12,332 nt of DNA from Methylobacterium sp. GTDB taxonomy: Bacteria > Pseudomonadota > Alphaproteobacteria > Rhizobiales > Beijerinckiaceae. Every line of letters starts with the position of its first letter. The first letter of the stretch is position 1. Under the pieces are notes generated by a model. It was given only the letters and a program-made list of their open reading frames with translations. It did no database searches and had not been told where the DNA came from. The stretch lies in the NCBI GenBank assembly GCA_021154065.1, contig JAJKJG010000296.1, positions 1-12,332 of the forward strand. The letters run 5' to 3'. Made by a program: the position numbers and the translations under genes. Positions 1-7,112 of this stretch are shown one piece after another.

Positions 1-618
1 CGCGGATTGGCGGTCGTCGCCGGGGTCTGGTTCGTGAACCTCGTCAACTTCATGGACGGCATCGATTGGATCACCGTCGCCGAGATGGCGCCGATCACGG
101 CCGCCCTCATGCTGTTCGGCGCGCTCGGGCTCGCCGGCCAGGATGTGACGGTCGTCGCGGCGGCGCTGTTCGGGGCGATCGTCGGCTTTGCGCCGTTCAA
201 CCGGCCGGTGGCGCGGCTCTTCCTCGGCGACGTCGGCTCGCTGCCGATCGGGCTTCTCGTCGCCTGGATGCTGTACCGCCTGGCGCTCGACGGCGGCCTC
301 GCGGCAGCGCTCCTCTTGCCGCTGTACTATCTGGCCGATGCGACGATCGCGCTGTTCCGGCGCCTCATGCGACGGGAGCGGGTCTGGGAGGCGCACCGGA
401 CGCATTTCTACCAGCAGGCGACCGACCGCGGGCTCCCGGTCGTGCGGATCGCGGCGCATGTCCTTACCGTGAACATCGCCCTCGCGGGTCTTGCCAGCGC
501 AACGCTCGTGTGGCGCAGCGTTCCGGCGCAGCTCGCGGCGCTCGCGCTCGGGGGCGTCCTCGTGGCGCTGGTCCTCGCCCGCTTCGCGGCGCCCGGCGGT
601 CGCAGGCTTCCGGCGTGA
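1..618 (+). CDS. polyprenyl-phosphate sugar-1-phosphate transferase, MraY/WecA family (5' end outside window)
   Basis: Integral membrane enzyme that transfers a HexNAc-1-phosphate from a UDP-sugar to undecaprenyl phosphate, the first membrane step of O-antigen or similar glycan synthesis. The frame is open from base 1, so the N-terminal part (normally several helices) is cut off; 205 codons remain. Seen directly: NFMDGIDW near the left edge, the family's Asp-containing NF.DG.D motif; RLFLGDVGSLPIGLL, matching the cytoplasmic GD.GS loop; and RVWEAHRTHFYQQA, matching the H.H..Y loop of the WecA/WbpL branch. Several hydrophobic helices lie between and after these. Its stop overlaps the GTG start of the next gene (GTGA at 615-618), so the two are probably translationally coupled. 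The WecA/WbpL/WreU branch is favoured over MraY because of the H.H..Y loop and the neighbouring sugar-nucleotide genes; the exact sugar is inferred. Confidence 0.9.
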   Translation, partial: RGLAVVAGVWFVNLVNFMDGIDWITVAEMAPITAALMLFGALGLAGQDVTVVAAALFGAIVGFAPFNRPVARLFLGDVGSLPIGLLVAWMLYRLALDGGLAAALLLPLYYLADATIALFRRLMRRERVWEAHRTHFYQQATDRGLPVVRIAAHVLTVNIALAGLASATLVWRSVPAQLAALALGGVLVALVLARFAAPGGRRLPA

Positions 619-1547
619 CCGGCCCCCTCGTCGCGCTGACCGGCGCCACCGGCTTCATCGGCCGCCATCTCCTGCGCGAGCTGCCGAAGCGCGGCTATCG
701 CATCCGCGTGCTCCTGCGGCGCCCGACCGCCCTGCCGCCGGAGGCGACCGGCGCCGTCGTCGGCGACCTCGCCCGGCCGCAGAACATGGCGGCGGCGCTC
801 GCCGGCGTCGATGCGGTGATCCACTCGGCCGGCATCGCGCACGCGATGTCGGGCGTGCCGCAGGACGACTACCGGGTGCTGAACACCGAGGCGACGATCG
901 GGCTCGCCCGCGCCGCCGAGAAGGCGCGCGCCAAGCGCTTCGTCTTCCTGTCCTCGATCCGGGCTCAGAGCGGACCGACGGCGGCGGACGTGCTCACGGA
1001 AGCGCACGCGCCGCAGCCGACCGATCCCTACGGGCAATCCAAGCTGGATGCCGAGCTCGGCCTCGCCGGCCTCGGCATCGACTGGGTGGCGCTGCGCCCG
1101 GTGCTGGTCTACGGCCCCGGCGTCAAGGGCAACATGGCGGCGCTCGTGCGCCTTGCGCGCTCGCCCTACCCGTTGCCGCTCGCCGGCCTGCCGGCCAAGC
1201 GCTCGCTGCTTGGCCTCGACAACCTCGCGGCGGCGATCGACACCGTGCTCGCGGCGCCTGAGCCCCTGCGGCGCCCGCTCATCGTCGCCGACCCGGAGCC
1301 GCTCACGGTTGCGGCCATGATCGCCGCCATGCGCGAGGGGCTCGGCCGCCGGCCCGGCGTCTTCCCGGTGCCGGCGGCGCTCATGGAAGCTGCGTTCCGG
1401 GCGATGGGACGATCAGAGGCCTTTGCGCGGCTGGCTGGCTCGCTCGTGGCGAGCCCGTCGGCGCTGCGGCAGCTGGGATGGGTGCCGGCGGCGGAGACGC
1501 GGGCTGGGCTTGCAGCGCTGGCGCGGAACCCTGGTGGCGACGGCTGA
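615..1547 (+). CDS. NAD(P)-dependent sugar-nucleotide epimerase/reductase (extended SDR, WbpK/WreQ-like)
   Basis: Cytoplasmic extended short-chain dehydrogenase of 310 aa acting on an NDP-sugar. Seen: the Rossmann motif GATGFIG at residues 10-16, LSS at 112-114 as the catalytic Ser region, YGQSK with Y139 and K143 as the catalytic pair, and RPVLVYGPG at 161-169. The frame is open far upstream, but the GTG at 615 puts the Rossmann strand at the normal N-terminal position and overlaps the previous stop, so I chose it. Next to a WecA/WbpL-type transferase and opposite a WbpM/CapD-type dehydratase, the likely role is reduction of the 4-keto-6-deoxy-HexNAc made by the dehydratase, as WbpK and Rhizobium WreQ do. 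That assignment is inference from context; a plain epimerase role is possible. The last 167 bp overlap, on the other strand, the 3' end of the dehydratase gene. Confidence 0.87.
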   Translation: MTGPLVALTGATGFIGRHLLRELPKRGYRIRVLLRRPTALPPEATGAVVGDLARPQNMAAALAGVDAVIHSAGIAHAMSGVPQDDYRVLNTEATIGLARAAEKARAKRFVFLSSIRAQSGPTAADVLTEAHAPQPTDPYGQSKLDAELGLAGLGIDWVALRPVLVYGPGVKGNMAALVRLARSPYPLPLAGLPAKRSLLGLDNLAAAIDTVLAAPEPLRRPLIVADPEPLTVAAMIAAMREGLGRRPGVFPVPAALMEAAFRAMGRSEAFARLAGSLVASPSALRQLGWVPAAETRAGLAALARNPGGDG

Positions 1548-3444
1548 AGCCGGGGATCGCCTCTTCGAGCACCGCCTCGGCGGCCGGCCGGTCGCTCGCC
1601 GCGATCGCGGTTCGCAAGCGCCCGAGCCATGCCTCGACCCGCTCGCGGCCGGCGAAGATCGGCTTTGCGGCGAGGATGCCGGCGATGCCGATCTCGGCCA
1701 TCGGCTCCTCCTCGGCGAAGAGGATCTCGTGCAGGCGCTCGCCCGGCCGCGGGCCGGTGATCTCGATGGCGATGTCGTCGCCGGGCTCGAAGCCGGCAAG
1801 GCGGATCATGCGCTCGGCGAGCTCATAGATGCGCACCGGCTGCCCCATCTTGAGGACGTAGACCGCGGCGCGCTCGTCATGACCGCCGGGGCCGCTGAGA
1901 CGGCCCTCGGCATCGGCGTGCGAGGCGGCCGTGAGGACGAGGTCCGCGGCCTCCCGCGTCGTCATGAAGAAGCGCACCATGTCGGGATGCGTGACGGTGA
2001 GCGGGCCGCCGCGGGCGATCTGGAGCTTGAACTTCGGCACCACCGATCCGGCCGAGCCGAGCACGTTCCCGAACCGGACCGCGGTGATGCGCGTCGCCTG
2101 CGGCTCCGGGGCGAGCTCGGCATCGAGCGCCTGGGCGTAGATCTCCGACAGGCGCTTCGTCGCGCCGAGCACCGAGACCGGGTCGATCGCCTTGTCGGTC
2201 GAGATGATCACGACCGCCCTGACGCCGGCCGCAACCGCGGCGTCGACGACGTTCACCGAGCCGAAGACGTTGGTCTTGATGGCCTCGGTCCAGTCGCGCT
2301 CGAGATACGGCACCTGCTTCAAGGCGGCGGCGTGGAACACGAGGTCCGGCGCGACCTCACCGATGACCTCGAACATGCGCGCGCGGTCGCGGATGTCGCC
2401 GATGACGCCGGCGACGCCGGTGTCGCCCTTGCCGAGCGGGCTTGCCTCGACGACGGTGTGCAGCGCCGGCTCCGAGCTCTCGAGCACGACCACCTCGCGG
2501 GCCCCGAAGGCGACGAGGCGGGCGCAGATCTCGCTGCCGATCGAGCCGCCGCCGCCGGTGACGAGGACGCGCTTGCCGCGGATGAAGGCGGCGAGCCGCT
2601 CGCGGTCGATCTCGACCGTGTCGCGCAGCAGGAGGTCCTCGATCTCGAGCGGCGCGAGCTCGGCGTCGCGCATGCCTTCTCCGAGGCTCGTGACGCGCAC
2701 GAGCGGCAGCCCGAGCCGGCGGGCGCGCGCGATGAGCTCCTCGGGATGCGCCTCGGGCGCCAGCGCCGAGGGGGTCGCGACGAGACGGCGGATCTCGATC
2801 TGGCGGTCCTGGAAGTCCTGCACGACACGCTCGATGTCGCCGAAGGTGCCGAGCACCGGGACGCCGCGGATCGACTGCCCGCGCTCGGTCGGGCGCGGCG
2901 AAAGGATGCCGCGCGGGTGCAGCTTCTTCACCGTTCCGAGCTCGATCGCGCGCAGGATGACCTCGACGTCGGTGGCGCGGCCGAGGAGCAGCGTCGAGGT
3001 CGTCGCCTCGCGGGCGACGGTGTTGCGGGAGCGGGCGAACTTCAGGTAGCGGACGAAGATGCGCGGACCGCCGAGCAGGAACATCTGCAGGAGCCAGTAC
3101 AGCCCGATGGCGATCTTGCCGAAGAAGTAGAAGCCGTAGCGCTCGGGCGAGACGAGCACGTAATCGACGACGAGCAGCGTCAAGGCCAGCACGGTCGAGG
3201 CGCGGAAGATGTTGAACAGGTCGGGCAGCGACGCGAAGCGCCACTTCGCCTGGTAGAGGGCAAACCACCAGTAGACGAGGCCGGCGAAGGGCACGAAGAC
3301 CGGCAGGAAGGTCGGCAGGTACTGCACCCGCTCGTCGAACAGCGCGCCGTCGAAGCGGATCACGAAGGTCAAGGTCACGGCGACCGCCGTCGCGACGAGG
3401 TCGTGAACGATGACGAGCGTCTTCTTGAAAAGATATTTGTTCAT
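1381..3444 (-). CDS. membrane-bound nucleoside-diphosphate-sugar 4,6-dehydratase, CapD/WbpM/FlaA1-like
   Basis: 687-aa protein that removes water from a UDP-HexNAc to give the 4-keto-6-deoxy sugar. Four N-terminal membrane helices (about residues 8-30, 43-65, 78-98, 110-132) are followed by a first Rossmann-like domain (about 150-285) and the catalytic SDR domain, with GGGGSIGSE at 297-305, STDKAIDP at 415-422, and K430 in VLGATKR. Where classic SDRs have Tyr and WbpM has Met, this protein has Leu426. RFGNVLGSAGSVVPKF and GPRPGERLHE are family signatures. The usual end of the family falls near IPGFSRRH (about 636); a further ~51 residues, rich in Pro and Ala, are read from the antisense strand of the epimerase gene. 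A short insertion (about 515-525) precedes VLKMGQPVRI. The start at 3444 gives MNKYLFKK before helix 1; no strong ribosome-binding site is visible. Probable partner of the two convergent + strand genes. Confidence 0.93.
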   Translation of the reverse strand: MNKYLFKKTLVIVHDLVATAVAVTLTFVIRFDGALFDERVQYLPTFLPVFVPFAGLVYWWFALYQAKWRFASLPDLFNIFRASTVLALTLLVVDYVLVSPERYGFYFFGKIAIGLYWLLQMFLLGGPRIFVRYLKFARSRNTVAREATTSTLLLGRATDVEVILRAIELGTVKKLHPRGILSPRPTERGQSIRGVPVLGTFGDIERVVQDFQDRQIEIRRLVATPSALAPEAHPEELIARARRLGLPLVRVTSLGEGMRDAELAPLEIEDLLLRDTVEIDRERLAAFIRGKRVLVTGGGGSIGSEICARLVAFGAREVVVLESSEPALHTVVEASPLGKGDTGVAGVIGDIRDRARMFEVIGEVAPDLVFHAAALKQVPYLERDWTEAIKTNVFGSVNVVDAAVAAGVRAVVIISTDKAIDPVSVLGATKRLSEIYAQALDAELAPEPQATRITAVRFGNVLGSAGSVVPKFKLQIARGGPLTVTHPDMVRFFMTTREAADLVLTAASHADAEGRLSGPGGHDERAAVYVLKMGQPVRIYELAERMIRLAGFEPGDDIAIEITGPRPGERLHEILFAEEEPMAEIGIAGILAAKPIFAGRERVEAWLGRLRTAIAASDRPAAEAVLEEAIPGFSRRHQGSAPALQAQPASPPPAPIPAAAAPTGSPRASQPAAQRPLIVPSPGTQLP

Positions 3445-3510
3445 GGCCGGCCGCGGGTCTGCCGGATATCCGCCGCCCTCCGGGCTTTTGTCAACAAACC
3501 GGGCTGGCGG

Positions 3511-3542
3511 GTAGTGGGGTCTTTCGAAATTCGACCCCCTAC
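3511..3542. terminator. hairpin at the end of the binding-protein gene
   Basis: An inverted repeat: GTAG (3511-3514) plus GGGGTC (3516-3521) pair with GACCCC (3533-3538) plus CTAC (3539-3542). The stem is 10 bp with one bulged base at 3515 and an 11-nt loop holding the palindrome TTTCGAAA. It sits over the ancestral stop codon (3539-3541) of the binding-protein gene and upstream of the dehydratase start. There is no T run on either side, so it is not a classic intrinsic terminator. It could be a terminator, a processing site or a trace of a mobile element end. Confidence 0.4.
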
Positions 3543-3556
3543 TCGATCACCTCATC
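3543..3556. repeat. 14-bp direct repeat, copy 1
   Basis: TCGATCACCTCATC on the + strand. On the - strand it spells the last codons (Asp-Glu-Val-Ile-Glu) of the ancestral frame of the binding-protein gene. An identical copy lies at 4470-4483, exactly 927 bp away. Confidence 0.8.
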
Positions 3557-4469
3557 GGCGGCTACTAGCAAGCTGCGGAACAGTCAGGCCAAGCGCCTTG
3601 GCCGTCTTTAGGTTGAGGACGGTTTCGAACTTGGTAGGGAGTTGCACCGGAAGGTCAGCAGTCTTTGCGCCACGCAGTATGTGATCAACATAGGATGCCC
3701 CCTGTCGGGACAATTCCGCGAAGTCAGTTCCGTAGAACATGAGACCACCGGCTGCGACGAACACGCGGAGTGCGTAGACTGCGGGCAAGCCATGTCGGGC
3801 CGCTAACGCGGTGATGAGATCGCGATGGGCTACGGTCGTGGTGTCGGGCGGCAGAATCAGCCCGCCGTTCGGCTCGGTAGGCACTACTTCAATCGACAGG
3901 TCTATCGCTGGGTTGTTGGCCGACCGCAGGAAGTAGTCGAAAGCCGCCGTTTTGGGGTTGGCTAGAAGTGCAGCGCGCGTGATGTTCGGTGCAATCTCCT
4001 TTAGCAGCGCCAGCCATTTGCCTGTGATGCCCTCTTCGTACTGCAACAAGCCGGTGAGGTTCCCACCGGGCCGCGACAAGCTTGTAACAAAACCCGATCC
4101 AATTGGGTCGGCCACGCTAGCGAAAACAATGGGGATCGTACTGGTCTCTCGTTTCAGAGCAGTTGTCGCGGGTGTTGACTGCGCGAGGATCACGTCAGGC
4201 TCCAACGCGACAAGTTCTCTTGCAAGCACCTGCACCTGAGAGCCAGAGGGCGCAAAGCGATAATCGATTCTCACATTGCGACCTTCGGACCATCCAAGTT
4301 TCTCAAGCCCCTCTCGCAACCCGGCGAGGCGCCGTTTCATCTCCGGATCGTTTTCAGCGAGGCCAACCAATACACCGATGCGCCGCACCCGGTCAGAAGG
4401 CTGCCCTCGTGCCGCTAGAGGCCAGACCACCGCGCTGCTGACAAGGCCGACAAACTCCCGCCGTCTCAT
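3552..4469 (-). CDS. ABC transporter substrate-binding protein (ABC_sub_bind family), damaged
   Basis: Periplasmic binding protein of the ABC_sub_bind (TrpX-like) family, common in tandem copies in Bradyrhizobium relatives. Seen: a Tat-like leader beginning MRRREF and ending AARGQ (about 23 aa), then RRIGVLVG, GLEKLGWSEGRNVRIDYRF, DVILAQSTPATTAL, IPIVFASVADPIGSGFV, SRPGGNLTG, AARHGLPAVY and LPTKFETVLNLKTAKALGLTVP. It is 305 aa, somewhat short for the family. EVVPTEPNGGL (about 194-204) lacks the roughly 20 residues usually found between EVV and EPNGGL. The protein ends in ASSRR, but a one-base shift at 3572 restores LLVAADEVIE and a TAG at 3539-3541, the normal family ending. GAGGTGAT just before the ATG is a good ribosome-binding site. 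Base composition is clearly poorer in G+C than the flanking genes. It may still make a protein; no partner permease or ATPase of its own lies nearby. Confidence 0.82.
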   Translation of the reverse strand: MRRREFVGLVSSAVVWPLAARGQPSDRVRRIGVLVGLAENDPEMKRRLAGLREGLEKLGWSEGRNVRIDYRFAPSGSQVQVLARELVALEPDVILAQSTPATTALKRETSTIPIVFASVADPIGSGFVTSLSRPGGNLTGLLQYEEGITGKWLALLKEIAPNITRAALLANPKTAAFDYFLRSANNPAIDLSIEVVPTEPNGGLILPPDTTTVAHRDLITALAARHGLPAVYALRVFVAAGGLMFYGTDFAELSRQGASYVDHILRGAKTADLPVQLPTKFETVLNLKTAKALGLTVPQLASSRR

Positions 4470-4483
4470 TCGATCACCTCATC
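4470..4483. repeat. 14-bp direct repeat, copy 2 (also the ribosome-binding site of the binding-protein gene)
   Basis: Identical to 3543-3556. On the - strand it gives GATGAGGTGATCGA directly before the ATG, followed by A-TGA, so DEVIE-stop can be read through it and overlaps the start codon as ATGA. This is the arrangement expected if the gene once followed another copy of the same family in a tandem array. The GAGGTGAT within it is the Shine-Dalgarno sequence. Confidence 0.75.
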
Positions 4484-4636
4484 CCGCAATCCGCTTCTTT
4501 TACGGCCCGCGCTTCGCCGGCTTCGCCTCGCCCGCTTCGACCAGGGCGACGATATCTGCAATCTCCCAAGGCCGCGAGGACACGCTTGCAGCCATCGCTG
4601 GGGGCGTCATGCGCAGCGTCGCGCGGAGAAGTTGTC
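4479..4636 (-). pseudogene. C-terminal relic of an IS1-like transposase
   Basis: Read on the - strand from 4610, the frame gives MTPPAMAASVSS, then PWEIADIVALVEAGEAKPAK and RGP, then a stop at 4500-4502, then KKRIAG and a second stop at 4479-4481. From memory this matches the end of rhizobial IS1-type transposases: NF.R.HKTLR.TPAMAAGVTD...IVALI.A...KRGPYKK. The Tyr of GPYKKR has become a stop codon. Just upstream the sequence Asp-Asn-Phe (4628-4636) corresponds to the conserved YNF but is in another frame, so there is at least one frameshift too. No catalytic part, terminal inverted repeat or target duplication was found. Non-functional fragment. Confidence 0.62.
4506..4535 (+). repeat. imperfect 30-bp direct repeat, copy 1
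   Basis: A 30-bp stretch starting CCCGCGCTTCGCCGGC that is about 90% identical to 4683-4712, 177 bp away. Copy 1 lies in the transposase relic. The 207 bp between the relic and the next gene (4637-4843) hold this second copy and no convincing gene. Confidence 0.5.
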
Positions 4637-4682
4637 TCCCGAGATGAGAGGCGAGCCGCGCCACTGAGCGCGCTCCTGCACG

Positions 4683-4712
4683 CCCGCGCTTCGCCGGCGT
4701 CGCCTCCGCCGC
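4683..4712 (+). repeat. imperfect 30-bp direct repeat, copy 2
   Basis: Shares its first 16 bases with 4506-4521 and differs at about three positions after that. May be a local duplication in the decayed patch, or chance similarity in GC-rich DNA. Confidence 0.45.
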
Positions 4713-4843
4713 CTGATGAACGCGCAGCCACAGCCCGATCGACGGCAGCTGGACGAAGGCAAGGTACTTGGCGGAAGCTGGCGCCGATCCGCAGGCGGAC
4801 GAGGACCGCTCACGCCGCCGGCAGGGCCGCAGGGGCGAACCTC

Positions 4844-5233
4844 ATGATCTACATCGTGCTGATTGCCGTCATCGCCATCGTGCTTCTTCAATCAAGCGGC
4901 GCGATACCGCAGTCGAGCGTCGGTGGCCCGATCGCCATCGCGCTGGTTGTTTTCGCCGCGACGCTCGCCGTCGGCATCCACGAGGCCTGGACGAACGGAC
5001 GCGGTGTGCTCGGCTGGATCGTGAACATCGTCGTCGCGCTCGTCGGCGCTTTTCTGGTCGCCCCCCTCGCCGGCATGGTCATGGTCCTTGTGGTCGCGCT
5101 CCTCAATCCGGGAGGGGGAAGCTCGCTCGCAGCGATGGGAGGCCCCCTGCTTGATCTCGCGCTTGCCGGACATATGGTCCTCACGCTCTTGGGATCGTGG
5201 GCGGCGCTGCAGCTCGTGAACCGGTGGCGATGA
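4844..5233 (+). CDS. small hypothetical membrane protein
   Basis: 129-aa protein of unknown function. It is nearly all hydrophobic, with about four or five predicted helices (roughly residues 2-18, 27-46, 56-76, 77-90 and 108-125). Polar loops include HEAWTNGRG (46-54) and NPGGGSS (88-94). The ATG at 4844 is preceded by AGGGGCG at good spacing. The frame is open for 258 bp upstream, but that stretch is Arg-rich with irregular composition and overlaps the transposase relic, so I excluded it. The gene converges on the ABC ATPase gene with only 6 bp between their stops. No family recognised and no catalytic motif seen. Confidence 0.68.
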   Translation: MIYIVLIAVIAIVLLQSSGAIPQSSVGGPIAIALVVFAATLAVGIHEAWTNGRGVLGWIVNIVVALVGAFLVAPLAGMVMVLVVALLNPGGGSSLAAMGGPLLDLALAGHMVLTLLGSWAALQLVNRWR

Positions 5234-5239
5234 GCTCGT

Positions 5240-6037
5240 TCAGTGCCCCTCGACGGCCGGCAGCGCGCGCCGCGCGGTGATCGCCAGCCCGTCCGCCCCC
5301 GAAGAGACGACGGCCTCGATGCCGAAGACGGCCTCGAGGCGGCCGGCGGTCAGGACAGCCTCCGGCGCGCCCGCCGCGACCGCCCGGCCGCGGTCGAGGA
5401 GCACGATCCGGTCGGAAAAGCGCGAGGCGAGCGCAAGGTCGTGCATCACCGCGATGACGACGGCGCCGGCGCGGGCCCGGTGGCGGAGCACGTCGAGCAC
5501 GAGGAGCTGGTGACGCGGATCGAGCGCCGCCACCGGCTCGTCGACGAGGAGCACCGGGGCCTCGGTGGCGAGCGCCCGGGCGAGGAGCGCACGGGCCCGC
5601 TCGCCGCCCGAGAGCTCGGTTACCGGGCGGGCCTCGAATCCGGCGAGCCCGACGGCGGCGATCGCGGCCGCCACCGCGAGCGCGCCGTCCGGCGACAGCC
5701 GGTCCGGCGCCTCGCCATGCGGCAGGCGCCCGAGCGCGACGACGTCGCGGACGGCCAAGGGCCAGGACATGCCGCCGATCTGCGGCAGGTAGGCGATGCG
5801 GCGGGCGCGCGCGGCGCGGCTCATGCGGCCGACCGGCTCGTCGCCGAGCGCGACCGAGCCGGCCGCGAGCGGCACGAGCCCGGCGATCGCCCGCAGCAGC
5901 GTCGTCTTGCCGGCGCCGTTCGGCCCGACGACGACGCCGAGCTCGCCCGGCCGGAAGGCGAGCTCGAGGCCGGACAGCGCCTCCCGGCGGCCGAGCCGGA
6001 CCGAAAGACCGCGGACGAGGACGTCGGGCGCGCTCAT
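5240..6037 (-). CDS. ATP-binding protein of a FecCD-type metal-chelate ABC importer
   Basis: 265-aa ATPase that drives uptake of a ferric siderophore, heme or cobalamin through the permease encoded just upstream. Complete nucleotide-binding domain: Walker A GPNGAGKTT (38-46), Q-loop Gln86 in YLPQ, signature LSGGE (142-146), Walker B VLLVDE (162-167) and H-loop His199 in VMHD. WPLAVRDVVALGR is typical of the FecE/BtuD/HmuV group. The open frame begins further upstream, but the ATG at 6037 overlaps the permease stop as ATGA and puts Walker A at the usual place. Substrate cannot be fixed from the sequence. Confidence 0.93.
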   Translation of the reverse strand: MSAPDVLVRGLSVRLGRREALSGLELAFRPGELGVVVGPNGAGKTTLLRAIAGLVPLAAGSVALGDEPVGRMSRAARARRIAYLPQIGGMSWPLAVRDVVALGRLPHGEAPDRLSPDGALAVAAAIAAVGLAGFEARPVTELSGGERARALLARALATEAPVLLVDEPVAALDPRHQLLVLDVLRHRARAGAVVIAVMHDLALASRFSDRIVLLDRGRAVAAGAPEAVLTAGRLEAVFGIEAVVSSGADGLAITARRALPAVEGH

Positions 6038-7062
6038 GCCGCGACGTCCGCGAGCTCGCCGCGGCGGCGCGCGATGATCCAGAGGAACACCGGCACGCCG
6101 AGAAGCGCGGTCAGGACGCCGATCCGAACCTCGGCGCCGGAGGGGATGAGCCGCACCGCGCAATCGGCGGCAAGCAGAAGGGCAGCGCCCGCGAGCGTCG
6201 CCGGCATGAGGGTCCGGGCCGGGTCGTAGCCGCAGAGCGGCCGCACGAGATGCGGCGCCACGAGGCCGACGAAGCCGATCGCGCCGGCGACCGCGACCGA
6301 CGCCCCGGCCCCGACGGCGCTCGCGCCGACGATGACGAGCCGCGTCCGCGCCACGTCGACGCCGAGGCTCGCGGCGGTCTCCTCGCCGAGCGACAGCGCG
6401 CGCAACGCCCGCCCGGTCGTCAGCAGCAGCGCCGTCGCGACCGCGAGGAAGGGCGCCGCGAGGACGACATGCACCATCGAGCGGTCCTCGAGCGAGCCCA
6501 GCAGCCAGAACACGATCTCGGTGATGGCGAACGGGTTCGGCGACAGGCTGATGGCGAGCGAGGTCGCGGCGCCGGCGAGGCTGCCGATGGCCAGCCCGGC
6601 GAGGACGAGGACGACGGTCGAGCCGTCGCGTCCCGCGACCGCGACGACCAGCGCGATCGAGACGAGCGCGCCGAGGATCGCGGCGAGCGGCAGCGCGAAG
6701 GACAACGCCCCGGCAAGCCCGAAATAGAGCACCAGCACGGCGCCAAGCGCTGCCGCCTGCGGGGCGCCGAAGACGCTCGAATCGGCGAGCGGGTTGCGCA
6801 AGAGGCCCTGCAGCGCGGCCCCGGTCGCGCCGAGCGTGCCGCCGATCAGGATCGCAAGCAGCGTCCGCGGCAGCCGGATGTCGCGGACGATGATGCCGGC
6901 GCTGCCCTCGCCCGAGACCAGCGCCTTCGCGGCCGTCGCGAGCGGGATCGGCGCCGGGCCGATCGCGAGCGAGGCGAGCCCGAGGACGAGGATCAGGGCG
7001 AGGAGCGCCGGCACGACCCAGCGCGTGCCGCGGGTCTTTTGCGCCACGCTTTCCACCGTCAT
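6034..7062 (-). CDS. FecCD-family permease of a metal-chelate ABC importer
   Basis: 342-aa inner-membrane permease with many hydrophobic helices, as in BtuC/FhuB/HmuU. Family hallmarks visible: RLPRTLLAILIGGTLGATGA, LQGLLRNPLADSSVFG, a GAA/ALG-rich helix, SLGVDVARTR, AGAIGFVGLVAPHLVRPL and the C-terminal IPSGAEVRIGVLTALLGVPVFL. Normal length for the family. Coupled to the ATPase by an ATGA overlap. The ribosome-binding site is weak (GAGCCTCTAAA before the ATG). No periplasmic binding protein or TonB receptor gene lies in the window; the upstream neighbour is the unrelated anti-sigma gene on the same strand, 221 bp away. Confidence 0.93.
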   Translation of the reverse strand: MTVESVAQKTRGTRWVVPALLALILVLGLASLAIGPAPIPLATAAKALVSGEGSAGIIVRDIRLPRTLLAILIGGTLGATGAALQGLLRNPLADSSVFGAPQAAALGAVLVLYFGLAGALSFALPLAAILGALVSIALVVAVAGRDGSTVVLVLAGLAIGSLAGAATSLAISLSPNPFAITEIVFWLLGSLEDRSMVHVVLAAPFLAVATALLLTTGRALRALSLGEETAASLGVDVARTRLVIVGASAVGAGASVAVAGAIGFVGLVAPHLVRPLCGYDPARTLMPATLAGAALLLAADCAVRLIPSGAEVRIGVLTALLGVPVFLWIIARRRGELADVAA

Positions 7063-7112
7063 TTTAGAGGCTCGCCGCAGGCGACGCGCAGTCGCGCCCA
7101 GGGTCGTGTACC

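Noticed and set aside
1423..3684. A 753-codon open frame on the + strand opposite the dehydratase gene
   Set aside because: Its translation is Arg/Asp/Glu-rich with no domain, and it is the mirror of a gene with clear catalytic motifs. Long antisense frames are common in such GC-rich DNA.
4586..4843. Longer form of the small membrane protein starting at 4586
   Set aside because: The extra 86 residues overlap the transposase relic, have no pattern, and a good ribosome-binding site precedes 4844.
6038..6163. N-terminal extension of the ABC ATPase by 42 residues
   Set aside because: The extension is Arg-rich, overlaps the permease gene, and the ATG at 6037 makes the expected ATGA junction.
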